This document shows positions 1-7,794 of a stretch of 23,907 bases of DNA, piece after piece. The position numbers and the translations under genes were made by a program. How positions within the stretch are numbered: position 1 is the stretch's first letter; each line of letters starts with the position of its first letter. Source of the DNA: VBDM01 sp035519135 (GTDB taxonomy: Bacteria > Pseudomonadota > Gammaproteobacteria > Burkholderiales > SG8-39); the NCBI GenBank assembly GCA_035519135.1, contig DATIWX010000098.1, positions 1 to 23,907 on the forward strand, written 5' to 3'. The notes under the pieces were generated by a model. It worked only from the letters and a program-made list of their open reading frames with translations. It had not been told where the DNA came from and did not search any database.

Positions 1-234
1 GCGCAGGTCGTGATCATCTCCAGCGACCGCCGCCAGGCCACCATCAACGGACGAACCGTCAGCTTGGGCGGACGCTACGGCGACGCGACCCTGGTCAGGA
101 TCAGCGACGAAGAGATCGTGCTGGAGAAGGCCGGTTCCACGGAGATCATCAGGCTCTATTCCTCGGTCAACCGCAAGATGCGCGTGTCGCCGGACCGGGC
201 CCTGAGGGACGCTGCCGAGAAGCGGGAGGACTGA
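1..234 (+). CDS. mshK: MSHA pilus biogenesis protein MshK, C-terminal part (cut by window edge)
   Basis: The frame is open from the first base, so the gene begins left of the window; the GTG at position 10 is probably internal. The visible ~77 residues contain a short beta-rich stretch (INGRTVSLGGRYGDATLVRI, then EEIVLE) of the kind found in small MshK/PilP-like pilus accessory proteins that sit in the periplasm. The protein ends with a charged tail. The identification leans on position: it ends 3 nt before mshL, in the usual mshK-mshL-mshM-mshN order. The family role is assembly of mannose-sensitive haemagglutinin-type type IV pili; its exact biochemical function is not known to me. A terminal GGAGG at about 225-229 inside this gene is the ribosome site of mshL, so the two genes are probably co-translated. 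Confidence 0.72.
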   Translation, partial: AQVVIISSDRRQATINGRTVSLGGRYGDATLVRISDEEIVLEKAGSTEIIRLYSSVNRKMRVSPDRALRDAAEKRED

Positions 235-237
235 ATC

Positions 238-2049
238 ATGAAACGACACAGCCTGGTGTTGCTCGCCCTTGTTCTCGCCGCGTGCGTCGAACCGCAGACG
301 AAGAAAGTCGATCCGGGGATCCTCGCGGAGGTCGACAACGCCGCCAGGCAGGCCCGCTCGAACCAGCCCGAGGCCGTCCGCGACGCGCTGCTGCCGCCCC
401 TGCGCGCGGAAATCCCGAGGGTGCCGGGCGCCCCGGTCGAGCCGCGCTTCGACCTCGTGGTGAACGCGGCGCCCGCGCAGCAGGTCTTCATGTCCATCGT
501 CTCCGGCACTCGCTACAGCATGGTGGTGAATCCCGCCGTGAGCGGAGCGGTTTCAGTCAACCTGAAGGACGTGACCGTGCGCGAGGCGCTCGAAGCGATA
601 CGGGAGGCGTACGGCTACGAATTCCGCATCGACGGCACGCGCATCTACATCGAGGCGGCGGGGCTGCAGACCCGCGTTTTCCAGGTGAACTACCTGATGG
701 GGCTGCGCTCCGGGCGCAGCGACGTGCGCGTCAGCTCCGGGGCGGTCTCGGGCTATCAGCCCGGAGGCACGGGCGGTGGCGGGACCGCTCCTCCGCCGGT
801 CGCCGCCGTGGGAGGCATGGGCGCGCCCGGGCAGCCGTCCGCGGTGCTGGGAGCGTTCGGCCTGAGCGCCATCGCCACCACGAGCATGGATGCGAGCCGC
901 GTGTCCATGGTTTCGCAGAACGACTTCTGGGGAGAAGTCCTCGGGGCGCTGAAGGCCCTGGTGGGTTCCGGCGAGGGACGCAGCGTCGTTGTCAGTCCGC
1001 AGTCCGGGGTGATCGTGGTGCGCGCCTTGCCCTATGAGTTGCGGACCGTCGAGAAGTACCTCAAGGCGATCCGCCTCTCGGTCGAGCGCCAGGTGATGAT
1101 CGAGGCCAAGGTGATCGAAGTGACCCTGAGCCAGGACTACCAGGCCGGCGTCAACTGGGCTGCTTTCCCGACCACCGGGATCTCGGCCGGCCAGCTGTCG
1201 CAAGGCACGCTGCTGCAGAAGTCTCCGCCGAACAGCGGCTCGTCGCTGCTCATAACCGGCGCGAGCGGAATCACGCAGGGCGCCACGCCGTCGGCAACCG
1301 GCGGCAGCATCGCCGCGTTCCCCGGCAGCAATCTGGCGAACCTGACCAATCCCGCCGCCTCGCTCTTCGGGCTCGCGTTCCAGACGCGGAATTTCGCCGC
1401 GCTGATCACCTTCCTCGAAACCCAGGGAGCGGTGCAGGTACTGTCGAGCCCGCGCGTCGCGGCGCTCAACAACCAGAAAGCCGTGCTCAAGGTCGGCACC
1501 GACCAGTTCTTCGTCACCAATATCACCGGCACGCCTCTTCAGAATACGACGGGAGGCGTCGCCTCGGTGCAGCTCACCCCGACCTTCAATCCCTTCTTCT
1601 CGGGCGTGTCGCTCGACATCACGCCGCAGATCGACGAGGACGGCAACATCCTCCTTCACATCCACCCGCTGGTCAGCGACGTGACGACCAACATCATCCA
1701 GTTCGACTTCGGCGGCACCAACGGGCCGCAGGACATCCCGCTCGCGAAGAGCGCCATCAACGAAACCGACACCATGGTGCGCGCCCAGGACGGCAACATC
1801 GTGGCATTGGGCGGCCTGATGCAGGTCCAGGTCACCAATACCAAGTCCGGTATCCCGGGACTCCAGGACATACCCGGTATCGGCGCCGCCTTCCGCAGCA
1901 CCCAGCGCACCACCATCAAGAAGGAGCTGGTGATCCTGCTCAAGCCCACAGTCATCAAGAGCGACAAGGACTGGGAGCAGGACATCCAGGCGTCTCGCGA
2001 TCGCCTCCAGGGCTACGGGCAGGACGCCGCGGCCGCAGCCGCCCGCTAG
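238..2049 (+). CDS. mshL: MSHA pilus outer-membrane secretin MshL
   Basis: This 603-residue protein is a secretin, the gated outer-membrane ring through which the pilus passes. Residues 1-16 form a lipoprotein signal (lipobox LAAC, Cys16). A short STN/N0-type domain lies at about residues 70-135, followed by a Gly/Pro/Ala-rich linker at about 175-205 and a secretin N-domain. The C-terminal secretin domain starts at about residue 395 with VQVLSSPRVAALNNQKA. It includes the VSLDITPQI and GNIVALGGLM strands and ends in the typical KKELVILLKPTVI motif at about 560-575. Length fits MshL/PilQ-type proteins. The start is ATG with GGAGG 8 nt upstream. mshK precedes it by 3 nt and mshM follows after 6 nt, indicating one operon. 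A PilQ or type II secretion GspD is the alternative, but the mshM/mshN neighbours favour MshL. Confidence 0.93.
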   Translation: MKRHSLVLLALVLAACVEPQTKKVDPGILAEVDNAARQARSNQPEAVRDALLPPLRAEIPRVPGAPVEPRFDLVVNAAPAQQVFMSIVSGTRYSMVVNPAVSGAVSVNLKDVTVREALEAIREAYGYEFRIDGTRIYIEAAGLQTRVFQVNYLMGLRSGRSDVRVSSGAVSGYQPGGTGGGGTAPPPVAAVGGMGAPGQPSAVLGAFGLSAIATTSMDASRVSMVSQNDFWGEVLGALKALVGSGEGRSVVVSPQSGVIVVRALPYELRTVEKYLKAIRLSVERQVMIEAKVIEVTLSQDYQAGVNWAAFPTTGISAGQLSQGTLLQKSPPNSGSSLLITGASGITQGATPSATGGSIAAFPGSNLANLTNPAASLFGLAFQTRNFAALITFLETQGAVQVLSSPRVAALNNQKAVLKVGTDQFFVTNITGTPLQNTTGGVASVQLTPTFNPFFSGVSLDITPQIDEDGNILLHIHPLVSDVTTNIIQFDFGGTNGPQDIPLAKSAINETDTMVRAQDGNIVALGGLMQVQVTNTKSGIPGLQDIPGIGAAFRSTQRTTIKKELVILLKPTVIKSDKDWEQDIQASRDRLQGYGQDAAAAAAR

Positions 2050-2055
2050 AGCGAA

Positions 2056-2946
2056 GTGATCTACCTCTCCCACTTCGGCCTGCGAGAGCCGCCCTTCGGG
2101 ATCACGCCCGACACGAGCTTCTTCTACTCGTGCGCGAGCAGCCAGGAGGCGCTCAATACGCTCCTGGTCGCTGTGGCGAACGGCGAGGGCTTCATCAAGA
2201 TCACCGGCGAAGTGGGCACGGGCAAGACGCTCCTTTGCCGCAAATTCCTGGCGACGCTCGACGACAACTGGGTGAGCGCCTATGTACCCAACCCCGACCT
2301 CGAGCCAAAGACCCTGCTGCTCGCGCTCGCGGAGGAGCTGGGGGTGACGCTGGACAGCGGACTGGACCAGCATCACCTGCTGAAGGCGCTCAACCTCGCG
2401 CTCCTCGACTTTGCGCGCCAGAAGAAACGCGTGGTCGTGTGCCTGGACGAGACGCAGGCGATGCCGCTCGAATCGCTCGAAGCCCTGCGCCTCCTCACCA
2501 ACCTCGAGACAGAGAAGCGCAAGCTCGTCCAGGTCATTCTCTTCGGCCAGCCCGAGCTCGACGAGAGGCTGGCGCACGCCTCGATCCGGCAACTGCGCCA
2601 GCGCATCACCTTCCAGCACCACATGGGGACTCTGACCTGCGAGGAGACCGAGCACTACCTCAATCACCGTCTGGCAATCGCCGGCTATACCGGAGACGAG
2701 GTGTTCGCCCGCGCGGCGGCGAAGGCCATCTACCGCGCGAGCCGGGGCGTTCCCCGCCTGATCAATATCCTCGCCAACAAGGCCTTGATGCTCGCCTACG
2801 GCGAGGGCACGCGCAAGGTGACGGCGCGGCATGCGCGCGAGGCGAGCGCCGACACGCCGGCTTCGTTCGGTCTCTCCCGTGCATGGCTGTGGCTCGCGCT
2901 CGCCTGCATGGCGTTCTCCAGCGCGGGTTGGATGATCCTGCGATGA
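2056..2946 (+). CDS. mshM: MSHA biogenesis ATPase MshM (ExeA-like AAA protein)
   Basis: This 296-residue AAA-family ATPase resembles the ExeA/GspA proteins that help place secretins or pili in the envelope. The N-terminus (residues 4-20) carries the family-typical stretch FGLREPPFGITPD. Walker A is GEVGTGKT at residues 51-58, and Walker B is VVVCLDE at 126-132 followed by TQAMP. A sensor region (FGQPELDERL) lies at about 166-175, and an arginine-rich segment with SRGVPRLINILANKAL at about 229-244. A single hydrophobic helix at about 274-295 suggests membrane anchoring at the extreme C-terminus, without the peptidoglycan-binding domain of full ExeA. It starts with GTG 6 nt after mshL, and its stop overlaps the start of mshN by 4 nt (ATGA), so translation is probably coupled. 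Confidence 0.92.
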   Translation: MIYLSHFGLREPPFGITPDTSFFYSCASSQEALNTLLVAVANGEGFIKITGEVGTGKTLLCRKFLATLDDNWVSAYVPNPDLEPKTLLLALAEELGVTLDSGLDQHHLLKALNLALLDFARQKKRVVVCLDETQAMPLESLEALRLLTNLETEKRKLVQVILFGQPELDERLAHASIRQLRQRITFQHHMGTLTCEETEHYLNHRLAIAGYTGDEVFARAAAKAIYRASRGVPRLINILANKALMLAYGEGTRKVTARHAREASADTPASFGLSRAWLWLALACMAFSSAGWMILR

Positions 2947-4091
2947 GCCTGATCAACCAGATGTTGCGTGATCTCGACAAGCGCCATGCGCCCCAAGGCG
3001 CCATGGCGGGACCGGCGACCGAGGGCATGGCGCAGCACACACACTCGGTTCCCCGCCGCGCCTTCGCATCGGATTTCTTCTGGCGAGCGATGGCGGTCGC
3101 CATGCTCTTTGCCGTGGCCTGGGTCGCCTGGGTCGCCTGGCAGCTCATGCCGCGACCGGTCGTCACCGAGCTCGCCCTTGAAAGTCAGCGGGGAAAGGCA
3201 GCGCCGGGCGCTGCGCCCCCGACTTCCAGTGCACTCCCACCGGTTAAGGCGGAGGTCGTGACGCCATCCACGCCGAAGCCGGAGGCGCCGGCCTCCGCTC
3301 CAGCGCCCAAGGTGTCCGAAGCTCCGCAGAAAGCGGGCAAGCCGAGCTTCGACATGCTGCGCCTGGCGACCGAGTTGACGACGCCGGTCCCGCAGCGGCG
3401 CGCGAGCCCGCGGCCGGCCGCCAAGGCCGAGAAGTCAGCGGCGAAGGCCGCCGCCGCGCGGCCGGCTCGTGCGGCCGAAACAGCGGAACTGGGGACCATC
3501 GACCGCCGCGCCAACACATCGTCGAAATACCGGGCGGAGCAGGAGTTCCGGCGCGCAGTGGGTCTGGTGAACCAGGGGCGGATCGCGGAAGGGATGGACG
3601 GCTTTCGCAATGCCCTTACGCTGGATCCGGGTCACGAGGCCGCGCGCCAGACGCTGATAGCGCTGCTGCTCGAGGCCAAGCGGGTCGACGAGGCGGCGAC
3701 GGTCCTCCAGAACGGGCTCGCGGCCAATCCGGACAACACCGCCTTCGCCATGCTGCTCGCGCGCATCATGGTCGAGCGCAACGACGTTTCCGGCGCCTTG
3801 TTCGTGCTGCAGAGGCATGCCGCGCCTCCGGACCGCAACCCGGATTTTCACGCGTTCGCCGCGGCGCTCTATCAGCGCCTTGGCCGTCACAAGGAAGCCA
3901 TCGACCAGTACCAAGCGGCGCTGCAGCTCGCTCCGTCCGCGGGCGTATGGTGGGTGGGGCTGGGAATCTCGTTTCAGGCGGCCGAGCGGCCCAAGGAGGC
4001 GCTCGAGGCCTACACGCGCGCCAGGTCGTCGGGCAACCTCGCACCCGAACTTTTGGGCTTCGTCGACCAGCGCCTCAAGCAGCTTCAGTAG
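2943..4091 (+). CDS. mshN: MSHA biogenesis protein MshN, membrane-anchored TPR protein
   Basis: The 382-residue protein begins MSLINQMLRDLDKR, the characteristic opening of MshN. One transmembrane helix lies at about residues 47-68 and contains a VAWVAW repeat coded by a tandem 9-bp repeat. A long Ala/Pro/Lys-rich low-complexity linker (about 75-185) would span the periplasm. Tetratricopeptide-type repeats fill about 197-380 (for example AEGMDGFRNALTLDPGHEAA and KEAIDQYQAALQLAP). It is an inner-membrane scaffold of the MSHA machine, interacting by inference with MshM/MshL. The ATG overlaps the mshM stop (ATGA). No further pilus gene follows within the window: mshE and mshG, which often come next, are absent here. 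Confidence 0.9.
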   Translation: MSLINQMLRDLDKRHAPQGAMAGPATEGMAQHTHSVPRRAFASDFFWRAMAVAMLFAVAWVAWVAWQLMPRPVVTELALESQRGKAAPGAAPPTSSALPPVKAEVVTPSTPKPEAPASAPAPKVSEAPQKAGKPSFDMLRLATELTTPVPQRRASPRPAAKAEKSAAKAAAARPARAAETAELGTIDRRANTSSKYRAEQEFRRAVGLVNQGRIAEGMDGFRNALTLDPGHEAARQTLIALLLEAKRVDEAATVLQNGLAANPDNTAFAMLLARIMVERNDVSGALFVLQRHAAPPDRNPDFHAFAAALYQRLGRHKEAIDQYQAALQLAPSAGVWWVGLGISFQAAERPKEALEAYTRARSSGNLAPELLGFVDQRLKQLQ

Positions 4092-4138
4092 CGGTCCGCC
4101 GTTCAGGGCTTCGATCGGGCGGCCGGGGAAAGCGGCGA

Positions 4139-5773
4139 ATGCAGGACCGCTATCGGGAAATCTACAACGCGTTCCGCTGGGATGTCCCGGCGCGCTTCAA
4201 CATCGGCGCGGCGTGCTGCTCGCGTCACGCCGGCGATCGCAGCCGCGTCGCGCTCTACTGGGAGGACGAGAGCGGCGCCGTCTCGATCCTGACCTTCTGG
4301 GAGCTGCAGCAGGGAGCCAACCGGCTCTCGAATGCGCTCGCGGCCCTGGGCGTGAAGCGCGGCGACCGCGTGGGCATCATCCTGCCGCAGCGCCCGGAAA
4401 CCGCGATCGCGCATGTCGCCTGCTATCAAATGGGCGCAGTGGCGATGCCTCTTTCGATCCTGTTCGGCCCCGAGGCGCTGGAATACCGCCTGCAGGACAG
4501 CGAGGCCGTAGTTGCGCTCGTCGATCCCGCGTCGCTGCCCAATCTCGCCCCGATTCGCGACGGGCTGCCCCACCTCAAGCAGGTGATCGGCGTCGCCGGT
4601 GCTCGCGAAGCCGGCGCCCTGCCGTGGGAGGCGGTGCTCGCGAAGAGCGCGCCGGATTTCGCTCTTGTCGATACCTTGGCCGCGGATCCCGCGCTCCTCA
4701 TATACACCAGCGGTACCACCGGGCCGCCTAAGGGCGCGCTCATGCCGCAGCGGGTGCTGCTGGGAAACATCCCGGGCTTCGTGCACTCGCACGATCTCTA
4801 TCCGCAACCGGGCGACATGTTCTGGTCGCCCGCCGACTGGGCCTGGACGGGCGGCCTCATGGACGCGCTGCTGCCGTCGCTCTATCACGGGACTCCGCTG
4901 CTGGGCTACCGCGGGCGCTTCGATCCGGAAAAGGCGTTCTGGCTGATGCAGAAGTACGGCGTGCGCAACGCTTTCCTTTTTCCCACCGCGCTGAAGATGA
5001 TGATGAAGGCCGTGCCGCGACCCCGGGAACGCTACCGGCTTTCGCTGCGCTCGATCATGAGCGCGGGGGAGTCGGTGGGTGATGCGGTATTCGGCTGGGG
5101 CCGGGACGCGCTCGGCGTGACCGTCAACGAAATGTTCGGCCAGACCGAGATCAACTACATCGTCGGCAACTCGCACACCCTGTGGCCGGCGAAGCCCGGC
5201 TCGATCGGGCGCCCGTACCCCGGGCACCGGGTCGCCTGCATCGACGAGGGCGGCAACGAGGTCCCGGCCGGGCAGGCCGGGGAGGTTGCCGCGTGGGACG
5301 AAGGCGACCCGGTGTTCTTCCTCGAGTACTGGAAGAATCCCGAGGCGACAAAGAAGAAGTACACCGGAAAGTGGTGCCGCACGGGCGACATCGCGATGCA
5401 GGACCAAGACGGCGACTTCTGGTACCAGGGTCGGACCGACGACATGTTCAAGAGCGCGGGCTACCGCATCGGTCCCTCGGAGATCGAAAACTGCCTGGTG
5501 AAGCATCCCGCGGTCGCCAACGCCGCCGTCGTCGGCAGCCCGGATGCGGAGCGCACCAACATCGTCAAGGCCTTCGTCGTGCTCTCGCCGGGCTACCGCG
5601 AGTCCGCGGCGCTGAGGGCCGAGCTGCAGGAGCACGTGCGCGGGAAGCTGGCTCCTTACGAATATCCCAAGGAAATCGAATTCCTCGACGCCCTTCCCAT
5701 GACCACGACCGGCAAGGTGCAGCGGCGTGTGCTGCGGCAGCGCGAAGAGGAAAGAAAGAAGGGCGAGGCATGA
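4139..5773 (+). CDS. AMP-forming acyl-CoA synthetase (medium-chain type)
   Basis: This 544-residue enzyme belongs to the adenylate-forming (ANL) superfamily. It activates a carboxylic acid with ATP to an acyl-AMP and transfers the acyl group to coenzyme A. The phosphate-binding motif YTSGTTGPPKG is at residues 189-199. The adenine-binding segment NEMFGQTEIN follows around residue 330. The hinge/core motif (YQGRTDDMFKSAGYRIGPSEIE) lies near 430-450, and the catalytic lysine is K526 in TTTGKVQRR. Length and the WADWAWTGG-like segment (SPADWAWTGGLMDAL) suit the medium-chain/acetyl-CoA-like branch, but the acid substrate cannot be told from sequence alone. The ATG is chosen because it is preceded by a GGGGAAAG-type ribosome site and gives a family-length N-terminus. 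It is 47 nt downstream of mshN and overlaps the SemiSWEET gene by 4 nt. Confidence 0.9.
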   Translation: MQDRYREIYNAFRWDVPARFNIGAACCSRHAGDRSRVALYWEDESGAVSILTFWELQQGANRLSNALAALGVKRGDRVGIILPQRPETAIAHVACYQMGAVAMPLSILFGPEALEYRLQDSEAVVALVDPASLPNLAPIRDGLPHLKQVIGVAGAREAGALPWEAVLAKSAPDFALVDTLAADPALLIYTSGTTGPPKGALMPQRVLLGNIPGFVHSHDLYPQPGDMFWSPADWAWTGGLMDALLPSLYHGTPLLGYRGRFDPEKAFWLMQKYGVRNAFLFPTALKMMMKAVPRPRERYRLSLRSIMSAGESVGDAVFGWGRDALGVTVNEMFGQTEINYIVGNSHTLWPAKPGSIGRPYPGHRVACIDEGGNEVPAGQAGEVAAWDEGDPVFFLEYWKNPEATKKKYTGKWCRTGDIAMQDQDGDFWYQGRTDDMFKSAGYRIGPSEIENCLVKHPAVANAAVVGSPDAERTNIVKAFVVLSPGYRESAALRAELQEHVRGKLAPYEYPKEIEFLDALPMTTTGKVQRRVLRQREEERKKGEA

Positions 5774-6021
5774 ATGCGGATCTGATCGGAGCCGTCGCAG
5801 GCACCCTCTCCACCATTGCGTTCGTTCCCCAGGTATGGCGCATCTGGAAGACCCGCTCGGCGCGCGATCTCTCGCTGCCGATGTACCTGATATTCACCTC
5901 GGGCGTGGCGCTGTGGCTCGCCTACGGCGTGCTGCTCGGCGCGCTGCCGATCATCGTGTGCAACGGCCTGACCCTTCTCCTTGCCGGGACGGTGCTGGTG
6001 ATGAAGCTCAGATTCGGCTAG
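5770..6021 (+). CDS. SemiSWEET family small sugar transporter (PQ-loop protein)
   Basis: This 83-residue protein has three predicted transmembrane helices (about residues 5-21, 35-55 and 59-79) and the PQ motif at P20-Q21 in IAFVPQVWRIWKTRSARDLS. That is the layout of bacterial SemiSWEETs, which dimerise to form a facilitative transporter for sugars or other small polar solutes. The substrate is not predictable. Its ATG overlaps the stop of the acyl-CoA synthetase (ATGA), so expression is coupled to that gene. It ends 36 nt from the stop of the convergent PhnD-like gene, with no clear intrinsic terminator between them. Confidence 0.87.
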   Translation: MNADLIGAVAGTLSTIAFVPQVWRIWKTRSARDLSLPMYLIFTSGVALWLAYGVLLGALPIIVCNGLTLLLAGTVLVMKLRFG

Positions 6022-6057
6022 CCCGGTCGTCGTAAAGCGCTTTCGCTCGATACCCAA

Positions 6058-6924
6058 TCATTTCCCGCGTGCCAGCGCTGCAGCGTCCATCATCCGCTGC
6101 AGCGCTGCGAAATCGTCGCTGCTCCCCGCAACGAAAGGACTCGTCCTCAGTCCCGCGCGTACTTCCACGGCAAGGGCGGAGGAATCGCTGTTGAGCGCAA
6201 GGGCGGCCCGGCGAAGCTTGGCGCGCACGTCCGCGGACACCGCCTTGTGGGCGATCAGCCCGAATCCGGGGGCATCAGCCGTCAAGCCGACGATCTTGAA
6301 GCGGGGCGGCTGGGAGGCGATGAGCTTTTGCGCGGTCCGATCGCGCATCACAGCGACCTCGGCTATGTCGTTGTTCAGGGCGAGAACGATGCCCTCGGCG
6401 GTATCCGAGTACGTGCGCTTGCCCGCCGCCGGTGCGATATTCTGCTGCGCGAGGGTTTCGTTCGCGAGGATGGTGAGCAGCAGACCGGGCGAAGGCATGA
6501 CGATCGTGGTCGCGGGAGTGAAGTCTTTCAGGCTCTCCAGCTTGCTCGCCTGTTTGGCGACAAACACCCCGCGGATGCGTTCCTCCTCCACTACGATAGG
6601 AACGAACCCGGCCTTGTGGATCGCCTGGGAGGCGAAGATCGGAGGGCCGAAGAAGAGCTGGTAGCTCGTATCGCCCTGTATCATGTTCCGCATGGCAGCG
6701 CCGGGTACCCTGACCGGAACGAGCAAGACCTGCATGCCGATCTTGGATGACAGATACCGGGCGAGCGGAAGATACCGGTCCATGACCTCGAAGGACTCCT
6801 GCCCCGACTCCACGCCAGGGTACACGCCCATGGTAAGCCGGGGCGTTTGCGCGCAGACTTCCGCTGCGGCAACCAGCGTCAAGGCCAAAGCGCCATTGCG
6901 GATGAGGTTGACGGGGAACTTCAT
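6058..6924 (-). CDS. PhnD-like periplasmic substrate-binding protein (phosphate/phosphonate family)
   Basis: The 288-residue product has a cleavable signal peptide (residues 1 to about 25, MKFPVNLIRNGALALTLVAA then EVCA). The type II periplasmic-binding fold follows, with landmarks of the PhnD family: MGVYPGVE, a long helix with YLPLARYLSSKIG, and YQLFFGPPIFASQAI. Family members bind phosphonates or other small anions for ABC uptake, or serve as sensory ligand-binding proteins. The start at 6924 is chosen because GGAGG lies 6 nt upstream and the signal peptide begins there; an in-frame ATG at 7020 would add a non-signal-like extension. No ABC permease or ATPase gene is adjacent, so it is an orphan binding protein here. 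The ligand is unknown. Confidence 0.85.
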   Translation of the reverse strand: MKFPVNLIRNGALALTLVAAAEVCAQTPRLTMGVYPGVESGQESFEVMDRYLPLARYLSSKIGMQVLLVPVRVPGAAMRNMIQGDTSYQLFFGPPIFASQAIHKAGFVPIVVEEERIRGVFVAKQASKLESLKDFTPATTIVMPSPGLLLTILANETLAQQNIAPAAGKRTYSDTAEGIVLALNNDIAEVAVMRDRTAQKLIASQPPRFKIVGLTADAPGFGLIAHKAVSADVRAKLRRAALALNSDSSALAVEVRAGLRTSPFVAGSSDDFAALQRMMDAAALARGK

Positions 6925-6940
6925 TGATCCTCCCTGCGTA

Positions 6941-6967
6941 GCTATCGAGCGTCTTGGGCTATCGAGC
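6941..6967. repeat. Perfect 10-bp direct repeat in the PhnD-gene leader
   Basis: GCTATCGAGC occurs at 6941-6950 and again at 6958-6967, spaced 17 bp start to start (about 1.5 helical turns). The pair lies 17-43 bp upstream of the PhnD-like start codon. It is downstream of a possible minus-strand -10 box (TACAAT, complement of 6978-6983). It could be a regulator-binding site or chance duplication. Confidence 0.5.
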
Positions 6968-6977
6968 TTTTGCGACG

Positions 6978-6983
6978 ATTGTA
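6978..6983 (-). promoter_or_regulatory. Candidate -10 box for the PhnD-like gene
   Basis: The minus strand reads TACAAT here, 53 nt upstream of the chosen ATG. No good -35 is visible at 16-18 nt (best match TGAGCA), so this is a weak prediction. Confidence 0.3.
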
Positions 6984-7155
6984 GATGAATTCCATTGGCA
7001 TGCTCACTATCCGCGTGCATGAATTGACAAAGAAATCACACAAGCTCGAAACGAACGTCTCGGAGAGCGGTAGAAGTTGCGGGATAGCCGCCGTCTCCCT
7101 CTCGCTGGCGACAAAGCCCGGATTCGGCTAACCTGCGCGCAGTTTCGCAATAGCC

Positions 7156-7794
7156 ATGAAACTGTATACATTCTTCCGATCCTCGGCCTCGTTCCGCGTG
7201 CGCATCGCGCTCAACCATAAGGGCCTGAAGTACGAGCACGCGGGCGTGAGCCTGCCCAAGGGGGAGCACCTGGGAGCGGGCTACAAGTCCGTCAACCCGC
7301 AGGGCCTGGTGCCGGCGCTCGAGGACGGCGGGCGCCTCCTCACCCAGTCGCTCGCGATCATGGAATATCTCGACGAGGCCCACCCGGGACCCAGGCTCCT
7401 TCCCGCCGATCCGCTCGACCGGGCCTACGTACGCGCCTTTTCGCAGATCGTTGCCTGCGAGATCCACCCGCTCAACAACCTGCGCACGCGCAAATACATC
7501 AGCAAGACCTATAAGCTCGACGAGGAAGGCGTCAACACCTGGTACCGCCACTGGATTGCAGAGGGCTTCCAGATGATGGAGTCGTTCCTCGCGCAGGAGC
7601 GCAAGCACGGCAAGCACGTGTTTCGCGACCAGGTCACCATGGCCGATTGCTGCCTGGTGCCGCAGGTGTTCAACGCGATCCTCTACAAATGCGACCTCGA
7701 GCCCTACCCCACGGTGATGGGGATACACGAGGCGTGCATGAAGCTCGACGCTTTCATCCGGGCGCAGCCGGCAAGGCAGCCGGACGCGAGCTAA
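7156..7794 (+). CDS. maiA: Maleylacetoacetate isomerase / zeta-class glutathione S-transferase
   Basis: This 212-residue two-domain GST carries the zeta-class signature SSASFRVRIAL at residues 9-19, with the catalytic Ser in the SSxS motif. The glutathione-site segments NPQGLVPAL (about 47-55) and TQSLAIMEYLDE (about 63-74) follow. The C-terminal helical domain contains the family-typical CEIHPLNNLR and VTMADCCLVPQVFNA stretches. The family isomerises maleylacetoacetate to fumarylacetoacetate in tyrosine/phenylalanine or homogentisate catabolism, using glutathione as cofactor. No hmgA or fahA neighbour is visible, so the pathway assignment rests on the family only. A general GST acting on alpha-haloacids is the alternative. 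It is transcribed away from the PhnD-like gene across a 231-bp spacer. Confidence 0.88.
   Translation: MKLYTFFRSSASFRVRIALNHKGLKYEHAGVSLPKGEHLGAGYKSVNPQGLVPALEDGGRLLTQSLAIMEYLDEAHPGPRLLPADPLDRAYVRAFSQIVACEIHPLNNLRTRKYISKTYKLDEEGVNTWYRHWIAEGFQMMESFLAQERKHGKHVFRDQVTMADCCLVPQVFNAILYKCDLEPYPTVMGIHEACMKLDAFIRAQPARQPDAS

Noticed and set aside
553..2832. 759-codon minus-strand frame opposite mshL and mshM
   Set aside because: It is a shadow of two clear pilus genes, with no domain, ribosome site or neighbour logic.
3119..3140. Tandem 9-bp repeat in mshN
   Set aside because: It encodes VAWVAW within the membrane helix and is most simply local codon duplication, not a functional DNA repeat.
7020..7020. 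Upstream ATG for the PhnD-like gene
   Set aside because: It would add 32 residues before a clear signal peptide and ignore the strong GGAGG just before 6924.
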